A DNA stretch of 64,000 nt from Branchiostoma floridae (lineage: Eukaryota; Chordata; Leptocardii; Amphioxiformes; Branchiostomatidae). Position 1 is the first letter of the stretch, and every line of letters starts with the position of its first letter. The position numbers and the translations under genes are program-made. Positions 51,001-58,892 of the stretch are shown piece by piece. The stretch lies in NCBI RefSeq assembly GCF_000003815.2, contig NC_049983.1:26504192-26568191 (forward strand), read 5' to 3'. The notes under the pieces were generated by a model. It saw nothing but the letters and a program-made list of their open reading frames with translations, was not told where the DNA came from and searched no databases.

Positions 51001-54000
51001 ACTCTGTTGGCAAATTATTTTCTTTTAATGATGTTTGCTAGCGTAGTCAGTCTGACAAACTGTCACCTCCCACTGTGTCTCCGTGGTGTTTATGACGTGT
51101 GGAAGGGGAGGGACATGGTGAGAGGTCCGCATGTTTGGGATATCTCCAGATAACTGGTTATTTAAAGACATGCTGTGGCCATGCTTATCTGTTGCAATGA
51201 TCCCCTGTTGACAGTTCAGAGATAAAGCATAAAGATAAGCAAGAGGATGAGGTAAAAACAGGTTTCAGAAGAAAAATTGATACTATATTGGACTATATAT
51301 ATTCAATCAATGAAAATGACTGTCTTTGTGTACTTAAGTTAGATTGTTGTTATTAATTGTTATTCTGTCCATGCATGTCAAATTTGTATTGTTTCTGTCT
51401 GTCAGCAGGGCTAGCCCTTTGTAATACTAATACTAGCCACAATAGCTTGTTGGGCAGCCTGGCTATACATGTGTACAAGGAGGTTAAAAAAAGGTGTATT
51501 TTAACCTTCTTGATACTTCTAAACAGCCAAGCCAATAAACAAATAAATGAAAATGTGCAACCCAATTGTATGGTACAGACTTCCTCAAGCTCAGTTTCAA
51601 TTTTGATCTTCCGGTTCGGTATCACTTCTTTTAAATCAGAGAAGCAATGAATCAAACTACTGTGGCCCAACAAGGAAAATGGGCATGACCCCACTAACTA
51701 TAGAGTAAGCCCCACTGAACCAATACACCGAGTGGGACACAGCCGTGACAGCTGTTGTGCCCTGTTATCCAAATTAGCTCTCTGGAGTTGGCAGGTTTCA
51801 GATAATTGTCTATTTCTGCTAATGACTTTATTTTCATGAGCTTAATTTGTCAGTCTTGGAATCTTTTCATGGAATGGATGTATTGATATTTCAGTATTGT
51901 TTCAAACACCCAGAATCAATGAGTGAGGGAAAGAAAGAGAGGGATAGGAGGTCCTTTTTATATTACAATTGTGAGGCCTTACTGTACATGAACAACTAAC
52001 TTACCAATTGAAATACAGTGCTTCCAACATAAAAAATCCTAATGGAGTTTGTACACCTATTTTCCATATTTCCTAAAATGAATACCATAAAGATAGACTG
52101 ACCTACAATTAGATCCTAGCCATACAGTACAACAGTACAAGCCAATGCATGTACAATGTACCACTCGCAGACCAAAGGTTACCAATATCCTTATCAAACC
52201 TCACTTTATGTTTGATCTAAATACATACATATACACAAAAGAAAAATAGGTAGACAGAACTTTTGACAGGTAAAGGTACATGTACTAGTAGTAGAAATAG
52301 TAGTAAGTCATGTACACTCAGTGTAGTACTAGTACAAATACATTATGTACATCACACACTGATCAAAGGTTACCAATATCATTCAAATCTCACTTTATGT
52401 TTGATTTAAACATATACACAAAAGAAAATAGGTAGACAGGGCTTTTGACAGGTAAAGGTGCATGTACTAGTACTAGTAGTAGTAGAAGTAGTACTAGAGT
52501 CATATAGTTAGTACTAGTACAAACTATATATATATGTACACACACACACTGATCAAAGGTTACCAGATATCATTATCAGACCTCACTTTATGTTTGATTT
52601 AAATTTAAACACAAAAGAAAATAGACAGGGCTTTTGACAGGTAAAGGCACATGTTCTAGTAGTAGAAGTAGTACTACTAGTAGATCTATAGAGTCATATA
52701 GTTAGTACTAATATGTACACACACCCACTGATCAAAGGTTGCCATTATCATATCTCACAAGTCAAACATCTGTCCAACGCTTATCTTCTATAGTAACAAC
52801 CCTCTCTCCACTTCACATTACCGAGAAACCCGCTGGACTTTCATCTCGCACGAACTCTAGTCTGGACCCCAGCCTTGCTCAGGGTTGGACAAGTCCTCTA
52901 GCCCTATTGTCCAGGGCAAGTGAAAGTGGCTATCTGGCAAGTGCACGATCTACCCCTCATGCCCAATCGGGCAAGTAAGATTTTTCTATTGAGTGAGGTT
53001 TTGATATATACAAAATGTACTTGATATTTTTGACAGTCATGACTTCAAGCAATGATCAACATACTAGAAAAACAGAGGCAATGATAAAAATTTCATTGCT
53101 GGAAGTGAAAATGCATACAAAAGAGACATTTGAATTTTGGAAAATTTGTTCAGGCAAGTAAATTTTTTTATGTGCTTACCTAAACTTCAGAAAACTTGTC
53201 CAACCCTGCACTGGTTCCTAGAGCTAAGCGACCATTGGGAGCAGACAAACACTCTATTATACACTTGTATAATATGGCTCGACTCTACTAGTAGGCAAAC
53301 CAAGATTGTCATCATTGGACAGATGCAGGCCTTTTGTGAGTTGATGAGGTGACATTTTCATGTCAGCCATCATGCACAGGCTTCTCTAGTTAAACTACTT
53401 GTTTCTCTGACAAAATAAAAACCCTATACAAAATTGCAAAAGAAGAGATTAGAGAAATGAGGAAGAGGTGTGAGTGTGGATGTTCACACATGTAATAATT
53501 ACTAACTTAAAGATGCTACATTTTTTATGCAGGCTTTGCAACTTATCGATCTTTATGGATCATGTTTAGTTGTCCTTCCTTCTTTCTTCCTACCATTTCA
53601 TGAATTATGTATAACCTGACATGTGCATGCCAAACAATTAATATTGTTAGACCACAGGCTTTATTCATTATCTCCAACAGAAGCTCTAGACTGCCATATG
53701 GCACATTCTGGTTTGCGTGAAAGAAAAGGGAAATACTGAATCTGTTGCTTGGTCCCTATCATAAAAAAAGTAAGGAATCTGTTATACTTATCTTTTGACA
53801 AAAACCTTGGACTAGAACTTGAACTTGCCTTACATTTTGTTTAACTTCTAGCACATGCGTATGGGTGGGTATGACATAATCAGTCCAAAATCTGATCCAC
53901 GGATTTTTTTCTGGACCAACAAGAAAAAAAACGGTTTTATACCGGTACTGTCGGTACCCACCCCTACCCTTCACCCATCGGCCAATCCTACATTTGTACC

Positions 54001-57000
54001 TGCGGTCAGCTGGCACCTCGGATGATACGGAATACTAGTTGTGTGTATTCTACAATCCCAACTTTTTTTTTCAAGTTACAAGATGCAGGAAGATATTTCA
54101 AGCCTTGTTATCTAGACATGTTTTATTCTTATCTGTCCTTGATCAGCATAATCAGCCCCTATCACACATACCTGTCCCTACCCTCTTTTGTTCGCAATAC
54201 TTCCTGCTTTCTTTCTTTCTTTCTACTTGACTTTTGTTTTGTCACACAATCCTCGAGTTCTGCTTCTGCTCTGCTCCGCTTGACTGTGGGTTGGTCATGA
54301 CGACATGCAAATACTTCTAAAGTACTGTACTGGTGTGACAGTCACCCTGTCGACCCTTTCAATATCATGGGATGCGCCAGATGATTTACATGTGAGGAAA
54401 CATAAATCTTGAAAAGTTCAAGTGGCTTTTTGTTTTGTTTGTTTTGTATACCCGGTAAATCGCCTTAAGGCGTAACACACCAGGTTTGTACTGAACAGTA
54501 CTAGTACAAGCTGCATATCCAGACGGATTTATTTGTACACTCACACCAGGAAGGTCCCCTACTCTTTTCGATAAGTGCGGCGGGTTCTTTAACGTGCTCG
54601 AGGTGTGGCTGTCCTCGAATATGGGGCCTCCATTTAACGTCCTATCCAAGGGACGGCCCTAACTGACACTAGGTACTCATTTTAACCTGAGTGAAGTGAG
54701 GAAAGTCTTGTTTAAGTGCCTTTCCCAAGGACACAAGATCGACGGCACATCAACAGATTCGAACCCAGAACGTCTGGGTTGTGAATCGAACACCCTGTTG
54801 ATTGCACTAGATGATCCCATTGGTTGGTTCCATTTATCATGAAAAATGTTTGCAGCAATGTTTTATTATGTGATTGTATAGTTCAACAGTGACAGTGAAC
54901 ATAAACTAAAAGAGCTCAGGAAAATCCCTTTGACAAATAAATGAAAATGGCCTTAAATTCCAATTCTCCTGCAAAAGAAATTAATTTACGGTAAGCCTGA
55001 CCAAGTTTTATAAAACACAGTACAATGAAACTACTGTACATGTATGTGACTTACTAACACGTAGTACATGTATCAGTACGTGACCCTTTACGACTCCATA
55101 AGGCAGAGTTACAGTCACACATGGGTCAGACGGGCCCCTGACCATGTACTACGCTTACCACTTCCTCCGGCAGCAATGGTCAAACTACATGTATGTGCAC
55201 TACTCGTCGTATAGAGTCACCCCTGACCCTTCTCAAGTTAACCCTCTCCCTGCTGCTTAACCCGTATAACCAAGAGAGATTTGAGGACCAAATTTAAACA
55301 GCTACTGTAAATGCATTTGAGTTCGCGGGGATTTGATTTTGCGGTAGCGGGAAAAACTTCGGAACTTTTCGCGGTGGTTTTAAGTTTGCGGTTATTAGCA
55401 ACATGCACTGTAGTCTCTTAGTCTTACTGCTATGGAATAATGTTCGTGGTGGATTTGAATTTGCGGTAAGGCGGCCTCCGCGAAAACCGCGAACATTAAT
55501 CCACCGCAAAAGTTTCTGCATTTACAGTACCTTGGTATGCTAAAGGTTAATACATAGACACAGTTACTGTGGCACATGGGTGAGAATGTGACCATGTAAG
55601 TTACAGCCATGGCCTTCCAGTAGTCAAACTATGTGGCATTACTAGACCATGGGATCACCCCTGACCCTTCTGGACTCAATGGAGACAGGGATACACTGAC
55701 AGTGACACGTGGGTCAAAAAGATGGACTATGGGAATAGCTACATGTACTAACTTCCTCCAGGAATGGTATAAAATATGTGGCGTTAAAAGTCTGTGGGAA
55801 TCACCCCTAAGTCTGGCCATTCTGTACCCAATGATAAGACAGAGAGAGACACAGTGAAGTGGCACATGGGTCAGAGTGATGGACTGTAGCTACCGACTTT
55901 CCCCAATGGCAATGGAGAAACTATCATTGTATAGAATGAAATGTTTGTGTATTATTATTAGTGTGGAACCAAGGAGGTACAATTGTACAAATGTACAATT
56001 TCATAAAACTGTTTCATCTGCAAACTTGAGAAACACGGATAGCAGTGATTGCCGGTGAACCTTTGTTTTTGAAAGCTGATAATAATAGGTTACAGACAGG
56101 AGGGAAATAGTTGTCATCGAGAGAGTTCCAGAGTTTGGCAGTCTGGGGAAAGAAGCTATTGCTGTAGAAGGACTTTGAGTTTGAGATCGGAAATTGAAAA
56201 AAAAACGTGTTGAGGAGTTGCACTGAAAGGCTGTCAGTGGAGGGACACATAATGGAGCATTGGAGATACAGAAACATGCCCGTCCGTTTCCCATCTGCCA
56301 TGCTGCAGTCCTGATGCTGCTGTTGTCATCATGGGGATGTTCAAACAGTTGTCATTGAGAGAGTTCCATAGTTTTGTATTATGGGAAAAGAAAAATACTG
56401 TACTGAAGGACTTTGAGATTGGTAATTGAACAGTCTGGCGATGTGAGGGACAAGTCCTGTGAGATCATGAATGAATGAATGAATGAATAAAGTTTATTGC
56501 GCAACATTTGTACATGGTACAATGTAAGGCAACTTTGAGCAGTGGAGATACAGAAACGTCCGTTCCCCATCTGTTATGTTTGGGGCCTGACTATCAGCAG
56601 GACGTGTTGTCATCATGGGGAGTCTTCACGCACCATTGAACAACCTGCTGTCAGCCCGCTGCATGTGTCAGCCGGGAAACATGTCGGCGTTTCAGTATGC
56701 CCTTATGTGATGACAGCCACAACGTGCCATTTCCTGATGGTTTTGTATCGTTTGCTGAAGGTTTGTCAGTTAGAATGCTGTTTTTTTGACGCCCTATTTA
56801 AGTTGGACCGCAAATAACTTACAAAACCATACCACGTTACGGAGTTGGCAAATACTGTAGAAACAGTAAATAGACAGTTGAACATATCTTTCAACGGTGT
56901 TGGTTTTTAGCCCATTCCTTCTAGCGGGAAACTGAAAGTAGTTTTGCCCAAACATAGCGCGTCGCGCTCCGCCTGGCGACCCACAGTCAGGCGGGTGGTA

Positions 57001-57180
57001 GACGCGGAAGTGGTGGAAACAGGAAATCGGGACCTGAAAAAAATCGACCCACAAAAAAAAACAAGCGAAGTTTTAACTTACCGCGAATTCCCGGGCGAAC
57101 CCGTCCACCCCGTCCGCGGAGGTCTTCTCCAGTTCCTCCACCGTCCGCACGAAGGCCTGCAGGCTCTCCTTAGACTGCAT
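27050..57180 (-). CDS. PTPN12: PTP-PEST family non-receptor tyrosine phosphatase (PTPN12/18/22 group)
   Basis: Eighteen exons in phase: 57082-57180, 47447-47555, 47089-47165, 46232-46327, 42732-42770, 39113-39181, 38217-38279, 37599-37741, 36707-36773, 36437-36511, 35295-35393, 34462-34507, 32470-33974, 32016-32100, 31378-31456, 30180-30283, 28003-28080, 27050-27144; 975 aa. The phosphatase domain covers about residues 30-310: [26 protein letters not shown] with Asp199, and P-loop [10 protein letters not shown] with Cys231 and Arg237; Asp199 and Cys231 match human PTPN12 numbering. The tail holds a Pro/Tyr-rich region, the motif [11 protein letters not shown] and a C-terminus [18 protein letters not shown], the C-terminal homology segment known in PTP-PEST proteins to bind PSTPIP scaffolds. 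Expected role: dephosphorylating cytoskeletal and adhesion signalling proteins in the cytosol. Whether it is the direct PTPN12 orthologue or pro-orthologue of the trio cannot be settled here. Confidence 0.93.
28635..28705 (-). tRNA. tRNA-like sequence (SINE head or tRNA pseudogene)
   Basis: On the minus strand TGGCGCAGTGGTTAAAG resembles an A box and GGTTCGATTCC is a perfect B box with a CCCGG/CCGGG T-arm. A GTTTA/TAAAC anticodon-like stem closes a 7-base loop, but the base before the anticodon is not T and the acceptor ends do not pair. More likely a tRNA-derived repeat than a working tRNA. Confidence 0.4.
29416..29627. mobile_element. Small inverted-repeat element (MITE), TACTGTAA ends
   Basis: Begins TACTGTAAAT and ends TTACAGTA, with internal TTCACGGT and its complements. 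Related in ends and style to 55303-55529. No coding capacity. Confidence 0.6.
29787..30012. repeat. (CA)n-rich microsatellite
   Basis: Interrupted CA tracts with TACACA, GACACA and GCGCGC variants in the intron upstream of exon 28003-28080. Confidence 0.92.
30959..31067 (-). other. PTPN12: Alternative last exon encoding a C-terminal membrane anchor
   Basis: Preceded by a long pyrimidine tract ending TTTTCTCACAG and entered in phase 2, exactly the phase left by exon 31378-31456. It encodes [14 protein letters not shown], then a hydrophobic segment ([15 protein letters not shown]) and SFSLN before a stop at 30959-30961, giving a 919-aa isoform. Skipping it joins exon 30180-30283, also phase 2, and restores the conserved family C-terminus. 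It therefore behaves as an alternative terminal exon producing a tail-anchored isoform. No clear polyadenylation signal was found nearby. Confidence 0.65.
32470..33974 (-). other. PTPN12: Large phosphatase tail exon rich in Pro and Tyr motifs
   Basis: A 1505-bp exon, residues about 328-829. It has polyproline runs ([19 protein letters not shown]) and at least nine tyrosine motifs of YxxV/I/L type: YANV, YENV twice, YEDI, YSEV twice, YADV, YTEV, YATV. YxN forms are candidate GRB2-type SH2 sites. The exon also has Ser-rich and acidic PEST-like segments. Predicted disordered docking region. The apparent Met at 33924 is a GTG inside the exon and not a start. Confidence 0.88.
34226..34296 (-). tRNA. 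tRNA-like sequence, probably a SINE head
   Basis: On the minus strand it begins GGGGCAACGGCTAGAGCG and ends CATGCCCC, so the acceptor ends pair over six bases, with a GAG-TTCGATA-CTC T-arm. The middle does not form a clean anticodon arm. Same sense as the host phosphatase gene, in the intron between exons 34462-34507 and 32470-33974. Confidence 0.45.
34944..35274. repeat. (GTGA)n microsatellite
   Basis: About 330 bp of GAGT units with occasional GTGTGA and GTTA breaks, ending about 20 bases from exon 35295-35393 on its donor side. Confidence 0.97.
35560..35985. repeat. Diverged direct repeat of about 265 bp in a phosphatase intron
   Basis: ATGTCTGGCATCA ... AACAGCACCTCCTGCTGATT near 35586-35697 recurs near 35860-35955 with scattered changes. 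No coding content. Confidence 0.6.
36930..37120. repeat. Short-unit array of GCAGAATTCTGCATTTGGCT
   Basis: About seven degenerate units of 20-26 bp containing the palindrome GCAGAATTCTGC, adjacent to the exon-edge array at 37166. Confidence 0.85.
37166..37598. repeat. Exon-edge array: copies of the phosphatase active-site exon end, its donor and CCCTAA units
   Basis: The true exon end (37599-37741) on the minus strand reads TGTGTGCACTGCAG|GTACGG. That junction recurs about nine more times across 37166-37592 in 36-bp units that also carry ACCCTAACCCTA. The copy farthest downstream (about 37168-37258) is much longer and duplicates about 28 codons ([20 protein letters not shown], then PICVHC). 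Two units carry a CTTGTCAG variant. Confidence 0.92.
39200..42276 (+). mobile_element. 5'-truncated LINE (L1/Tx1-like) reverse transcriptase, inserted antisense in a phosphatase intron
   Basis: Reverse-transcriptase coding sequence in three frame pieces: about 39200-39570, 39530-39887 and 39902-42073. Motifs: [75 protein letters not shown] (catalytic box), then a C-terminal CSYC ... HLFWDC zinc-knuckle-like end. A poly-A tail at about 42249-42276 marks the 3' end. The endonuclease part is missing, and there are frameshifts at about 39530 and 39887, so it is inactive. The long last frame (723 codons) suggests a fairly recent insertion. Confidence 0.9.
42317..42668. mobile_element. hAT-like MITE with perfect 8-bp target duplication
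   Basis: Terminal inverted repeats CAGGGCTCTAGCCAGC and GCTGGCTAGAGCCCTG are perfect over 16 bp. The 8-bp flank GTCAGAAT at 42309-42316 is repeated exactly at 42669-42676. The CAGGG ends and 8-bp duplication fit the hAT superfamily. No transposase. Confidence 0.93.
42887..45417. mobile_element. Candidate 2.5-kb inverted-repeat element carrying promoter-like sequence
   Basis: TTTTCACTCCGC at 42887 and GCGGAGTGAAAA ending 45417 are perfect 12-bp inverted repeats with TA on both sides. The left end itself is a 39-bp near-palindrome (42887-42925). Inside are two identical CCATATATGG CArG-type boxes (43321, 43357), a TGACGTAA site (43386) and two GTAAGT-type donors (about 43572, 43731). No large frame. 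The termini are short, so the boundary call is tentative. Confidence 0.5.
46626..46942. mobile_element. MITE, CAGGGTTTGACAAGT ends, copy 1
   Basis: Starts CAGGGTTTGACAAGTCC and ends ACTTGTTAAACCCTG. The interior shares GGGCAAGTAAGATTTTT and other blocks with 52880-53208. The host sequence CTATTCAGCAATTTTGAGAT appears on both sides, so the locus also carries a small direct duplication. Confidence 0.8.
47224..47436. repeat. (GAAT)n microsatellite next to a phosphatase exon
   Basis: Degenerate GAAT units, ending about 10 bases from the donor side of exon 47447-47555. Confidence 0.93.
48640..48900. repeat. Two-copy direct repeat
   Basis: A block containing ATTTCCGTAACACTACTGAG and GACAACTGGATATTGC occurs twice (about 48650-48755 and 48815-48897). 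Confidence 0.7.
49635..49860. repeat. (TG/TATG)n microsatellite
   Basis: Degenerate GTGTGTATG repeat that serves as the insertion site of the element at 49860-50327 and resumes at 50328-50352. Confidence 0.93.
49860..50327. mobile_element. Inverted-repeat element inserted in a TG microsatellite
   Basis: Starts TAGGGATGCGTACC and ends GGTACACATCCCTA. TGTGTATG lies on both sides, consistent with an 8-bp duplication, though the microsatellite makes this ambiguous. The sub-terminal parts are packed with GGTACCGGTAC-type and TCCGGACC palindromes. Confidence 0.7.
52170..52745. repeat. About 185-bp tandem repeat, three-plus copies
   Basis: Each unit has CTGATCAAAGGTTACCA, TCACTTTATGTTTGAT, CTTTTGACAGGTAAAGG and a CTAGTAGTAG run. 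Starts are near 52175, 52362, 52550 and 52730. Confidence 0.88.
52880..53208. mobile_element. MITE, CAGGGTTGGACAAGT ends, copy 2
   Basis: Starts CAGGGTTGGACAAGTCC and ends ACTTGTCCAACCCTG. Same family as 46626-46942 in the same intron set, in the same orientation. No obvious 8-bp duplication. Confidence 0.8.
53862..53970. mobile_element. Short inverted-repeat remnant with GGGTGGGTA / TACCCACCC ends
   Basis: GGGTGGGTATGAC at 53862 and CGGTACCCACCC near 53953. Contains ACCGGTACTGTCGGTACC, similar in style to 49860-50327. Confidence 0.4.
54430..54830. mobile_element. Dispersed SINE-like repeat, copy 1
   Basis: Contains CGCCTTAAGGCGTAACACAC, GGGTTCTTTAACGTGCTCGA, CGAGGTGTGGCTGTCCTCG and a tRNA-type B-box region (GGGTTCGAATCT on the minus strand). 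The same ordered blocks occur at about 63183-63662. Confidence 0.65.
55303..55529. mobile_element. MITE with TACTGTAAATGCA inverted ends
   Basis: Starts TACTGTAAATGCA and ends TGCATTTACAGTA, perfect over 13 bp. The interior has GCGGTTTTCGCGG-type inverted blocks. No coding capacity. Confidence 0.85.
56014..56580 (-). mobile_element. Two tandem remnants of a LINE reverse-transcriptase C-terminus
   Basis: On the minus strand 56014-56301 encodes [19 protein letters not shown], the usual end of CR1/L2/Rex-type LINE proteins. 56340-56575 is a more decayed second copy, split by a GAATGAATGAATAAAG tail at about 56468-56500. Both lie in the first phosphatase intron. Confidence 0.65.
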
Positions 57181-57730
57181 TTTGGTTAGGATCTTCTACT
57201 GGAAATTCTCGTTCTAATCATACCCCGACCCGCGGCCATGTAACCCCCTTCCTCCGGCGACTACAACTGCATAAAAACATCCGGACAGTCGGTTTCTACT
57301 AAATCCAACGGCGCAAAACCTTAGTAAAAAAAGTCTTTCTAGGCCGTAGACTTGTTAACGAAGGCACCAAGACGGCAGAGAAAGAGTTATTTGAGGAGGA
57401 AACTTCCCCACAAGTCCGGACTTTCTCCTTTCTCTGTACCAAAGTTTTCACAGGAAGTCACGCCTCCATTTCCGGTTTTAGAAACTTGGTAAAGTCCACA
57501 CTAAAATAGGGGTGTTTTATGAATATGTAGACAACCATTTACCAATATTTAGACAAACATGATGAATAGAAATTACAATTAGATAATGCAAAATCTTATT
57601 TAGATACTCAATATAGGTGAGGACAAAGATCAAACTTTTATATGATATCAAAATATATGTCTTTTTTCGCCCCATTTCACTCATGGCACGTCCTGATGAG
57701 TTTGGATCACGGGAAGGATCCAACATGGCG
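57181..57730. promoter_or_regulatory. Shared 5' region between the divergent phosphatase and MON1 genes
   Basis: About 500-600 bases separate the phosphatase ATG (57180, minus) and the presumed MON1 first exon (plus). The sequence is moderately CpG-rich, with TTCCGG ETS-like sites (about 57472) and AACATGGCGGCC (57720), a YY1-like element. Head-to-head layout suggests a bidirectional promoter; this is inferred. Confidence 0.45.
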
Positions 57731-57823
57731 GCCTAACATGTCGAGTTCGCGACTGTCACCGCAAAGTTCTCACATCTCGAAGGGTTTAAGACGTCCCACG
57801 CCAACCGATTACGGTTTTAACAG
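57720..57823 (+). other. MON1: Probable non-coding first exon of MON1
   Basis: Sequence after AACATGGCGGCCTAA reaches TTTTAACAG|GTTTGTAAG, a usable donor. The next exon begins after CTGCTGCTCCAG at 58874. It contains a three-codon upstream frame (ATG GCG GCC TAA). The 5' boundary is a guess. Confidence 0.35.
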
Positions 57824-58892
57824 GTTTGTAAGATTCTACACACAAAATCCTTGCAGTTTTTGTGTTATTTTGTCAGATTATGTCAGAGTTAGGTGATAAA
57901 AATCTCCCCCAGTTCCGGTCAGACCGGTAAATAATTTCTCTCGTGATCTCTCAGTTGTGCCCCGCCTTTTCCTCTGAAGCCGCATTTAAAAATATATATA
58001 TATATATTGTTTACGAAGGCACCAAGACGTAATTTTAGTTCCCACCTATACATATATATATATATAATTCTCAGACTGCATTTAACACGCACTACAGTAC
58101 AATAGATTAGCTATTGTGTTTTATAGGTATTTTAGAGGTATATTTTTATCCGACATAACTAACTGAGAAATGTGTTCACAAATTAAGTATTCTTCTTCAT
58201 CATCTTCATTGTTGTCTTAATTAAGAATTCATCTTCATCAATAGGATATCATTGTTTTGTTAATGGTAGGTCTGATAATTAGATAGATTGATTTAAAATG
58301 GATTGATTGAAAAACAAAGATAGTTAAACTGTTCAACAGGAAACTAAACTGATTATAGCTCGTAGTACTTAGTAGTTTTGCAGCGGTACAGTGCAGATGG
58401 AAGACCAAGAATCTGACATAGAGGTATAAGGCTCTGTAGGATCACAACAACCTTGCGGGAGGGATTGCATTACCAAACTAATACTATGCTTTTATTTCAA
58501 CAAACTAAAACAGTTTGCACATGGGTGTAACTCACCGTGCAAGTTTGCATGGTGAATGCAAAATGCAAACCATTTACAGTCGCATTGTTTGCAGTTTGTA
58601 AGCCAAGAGTCTCCTTGGCCAAAGAAATCAAAACATTTTGATCTTTGGCATCGTAAATGGGGCCTTAAGGGCTGAAGTCTTCCCTCTCTGAGTGCCAGGT
58701 TTTTTAATGTGTATATGTGTGTTTGTGAGTGTGTCTGTGTGTGCATGTGTAGGTGTTGTGTGTGTGTCTCTCTATGTGTGAAGTGCCTTTTCTGTGTGTT
58801 CTGCTAGGATGTGCACCATGTGTAGAGTCTGCCATCTCTGATCACTTTCCTATATTTTCTCTCTGCTGCTCCAGTGACTGACTGGCTCCAAG

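Larger units (their letters stand above)
34462..57180 (-). other. PTPN12: Phosphatase N-terminal and catalytic exons
   Basis: The ATG at 57180 gives [19 protein letters not shown] and is followed by a GTAAGT donor. Exon 46232-46327 encodes [16 protein letters not shown], 42732-42770 [13 protein letters not shown], 39113-39181 KCERYW, 37599-37741 the WPD loop, and 36707-36773 the P-loop and IDYTW typical of this subfamily. Exons 36437-36511 and 35295-35393 encode [12 protein letters not shown] and [10 protein letters not shown], the end of the domain. No catalytic residue is missing, so an active enzyme is expected. Confidence 0.92.
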
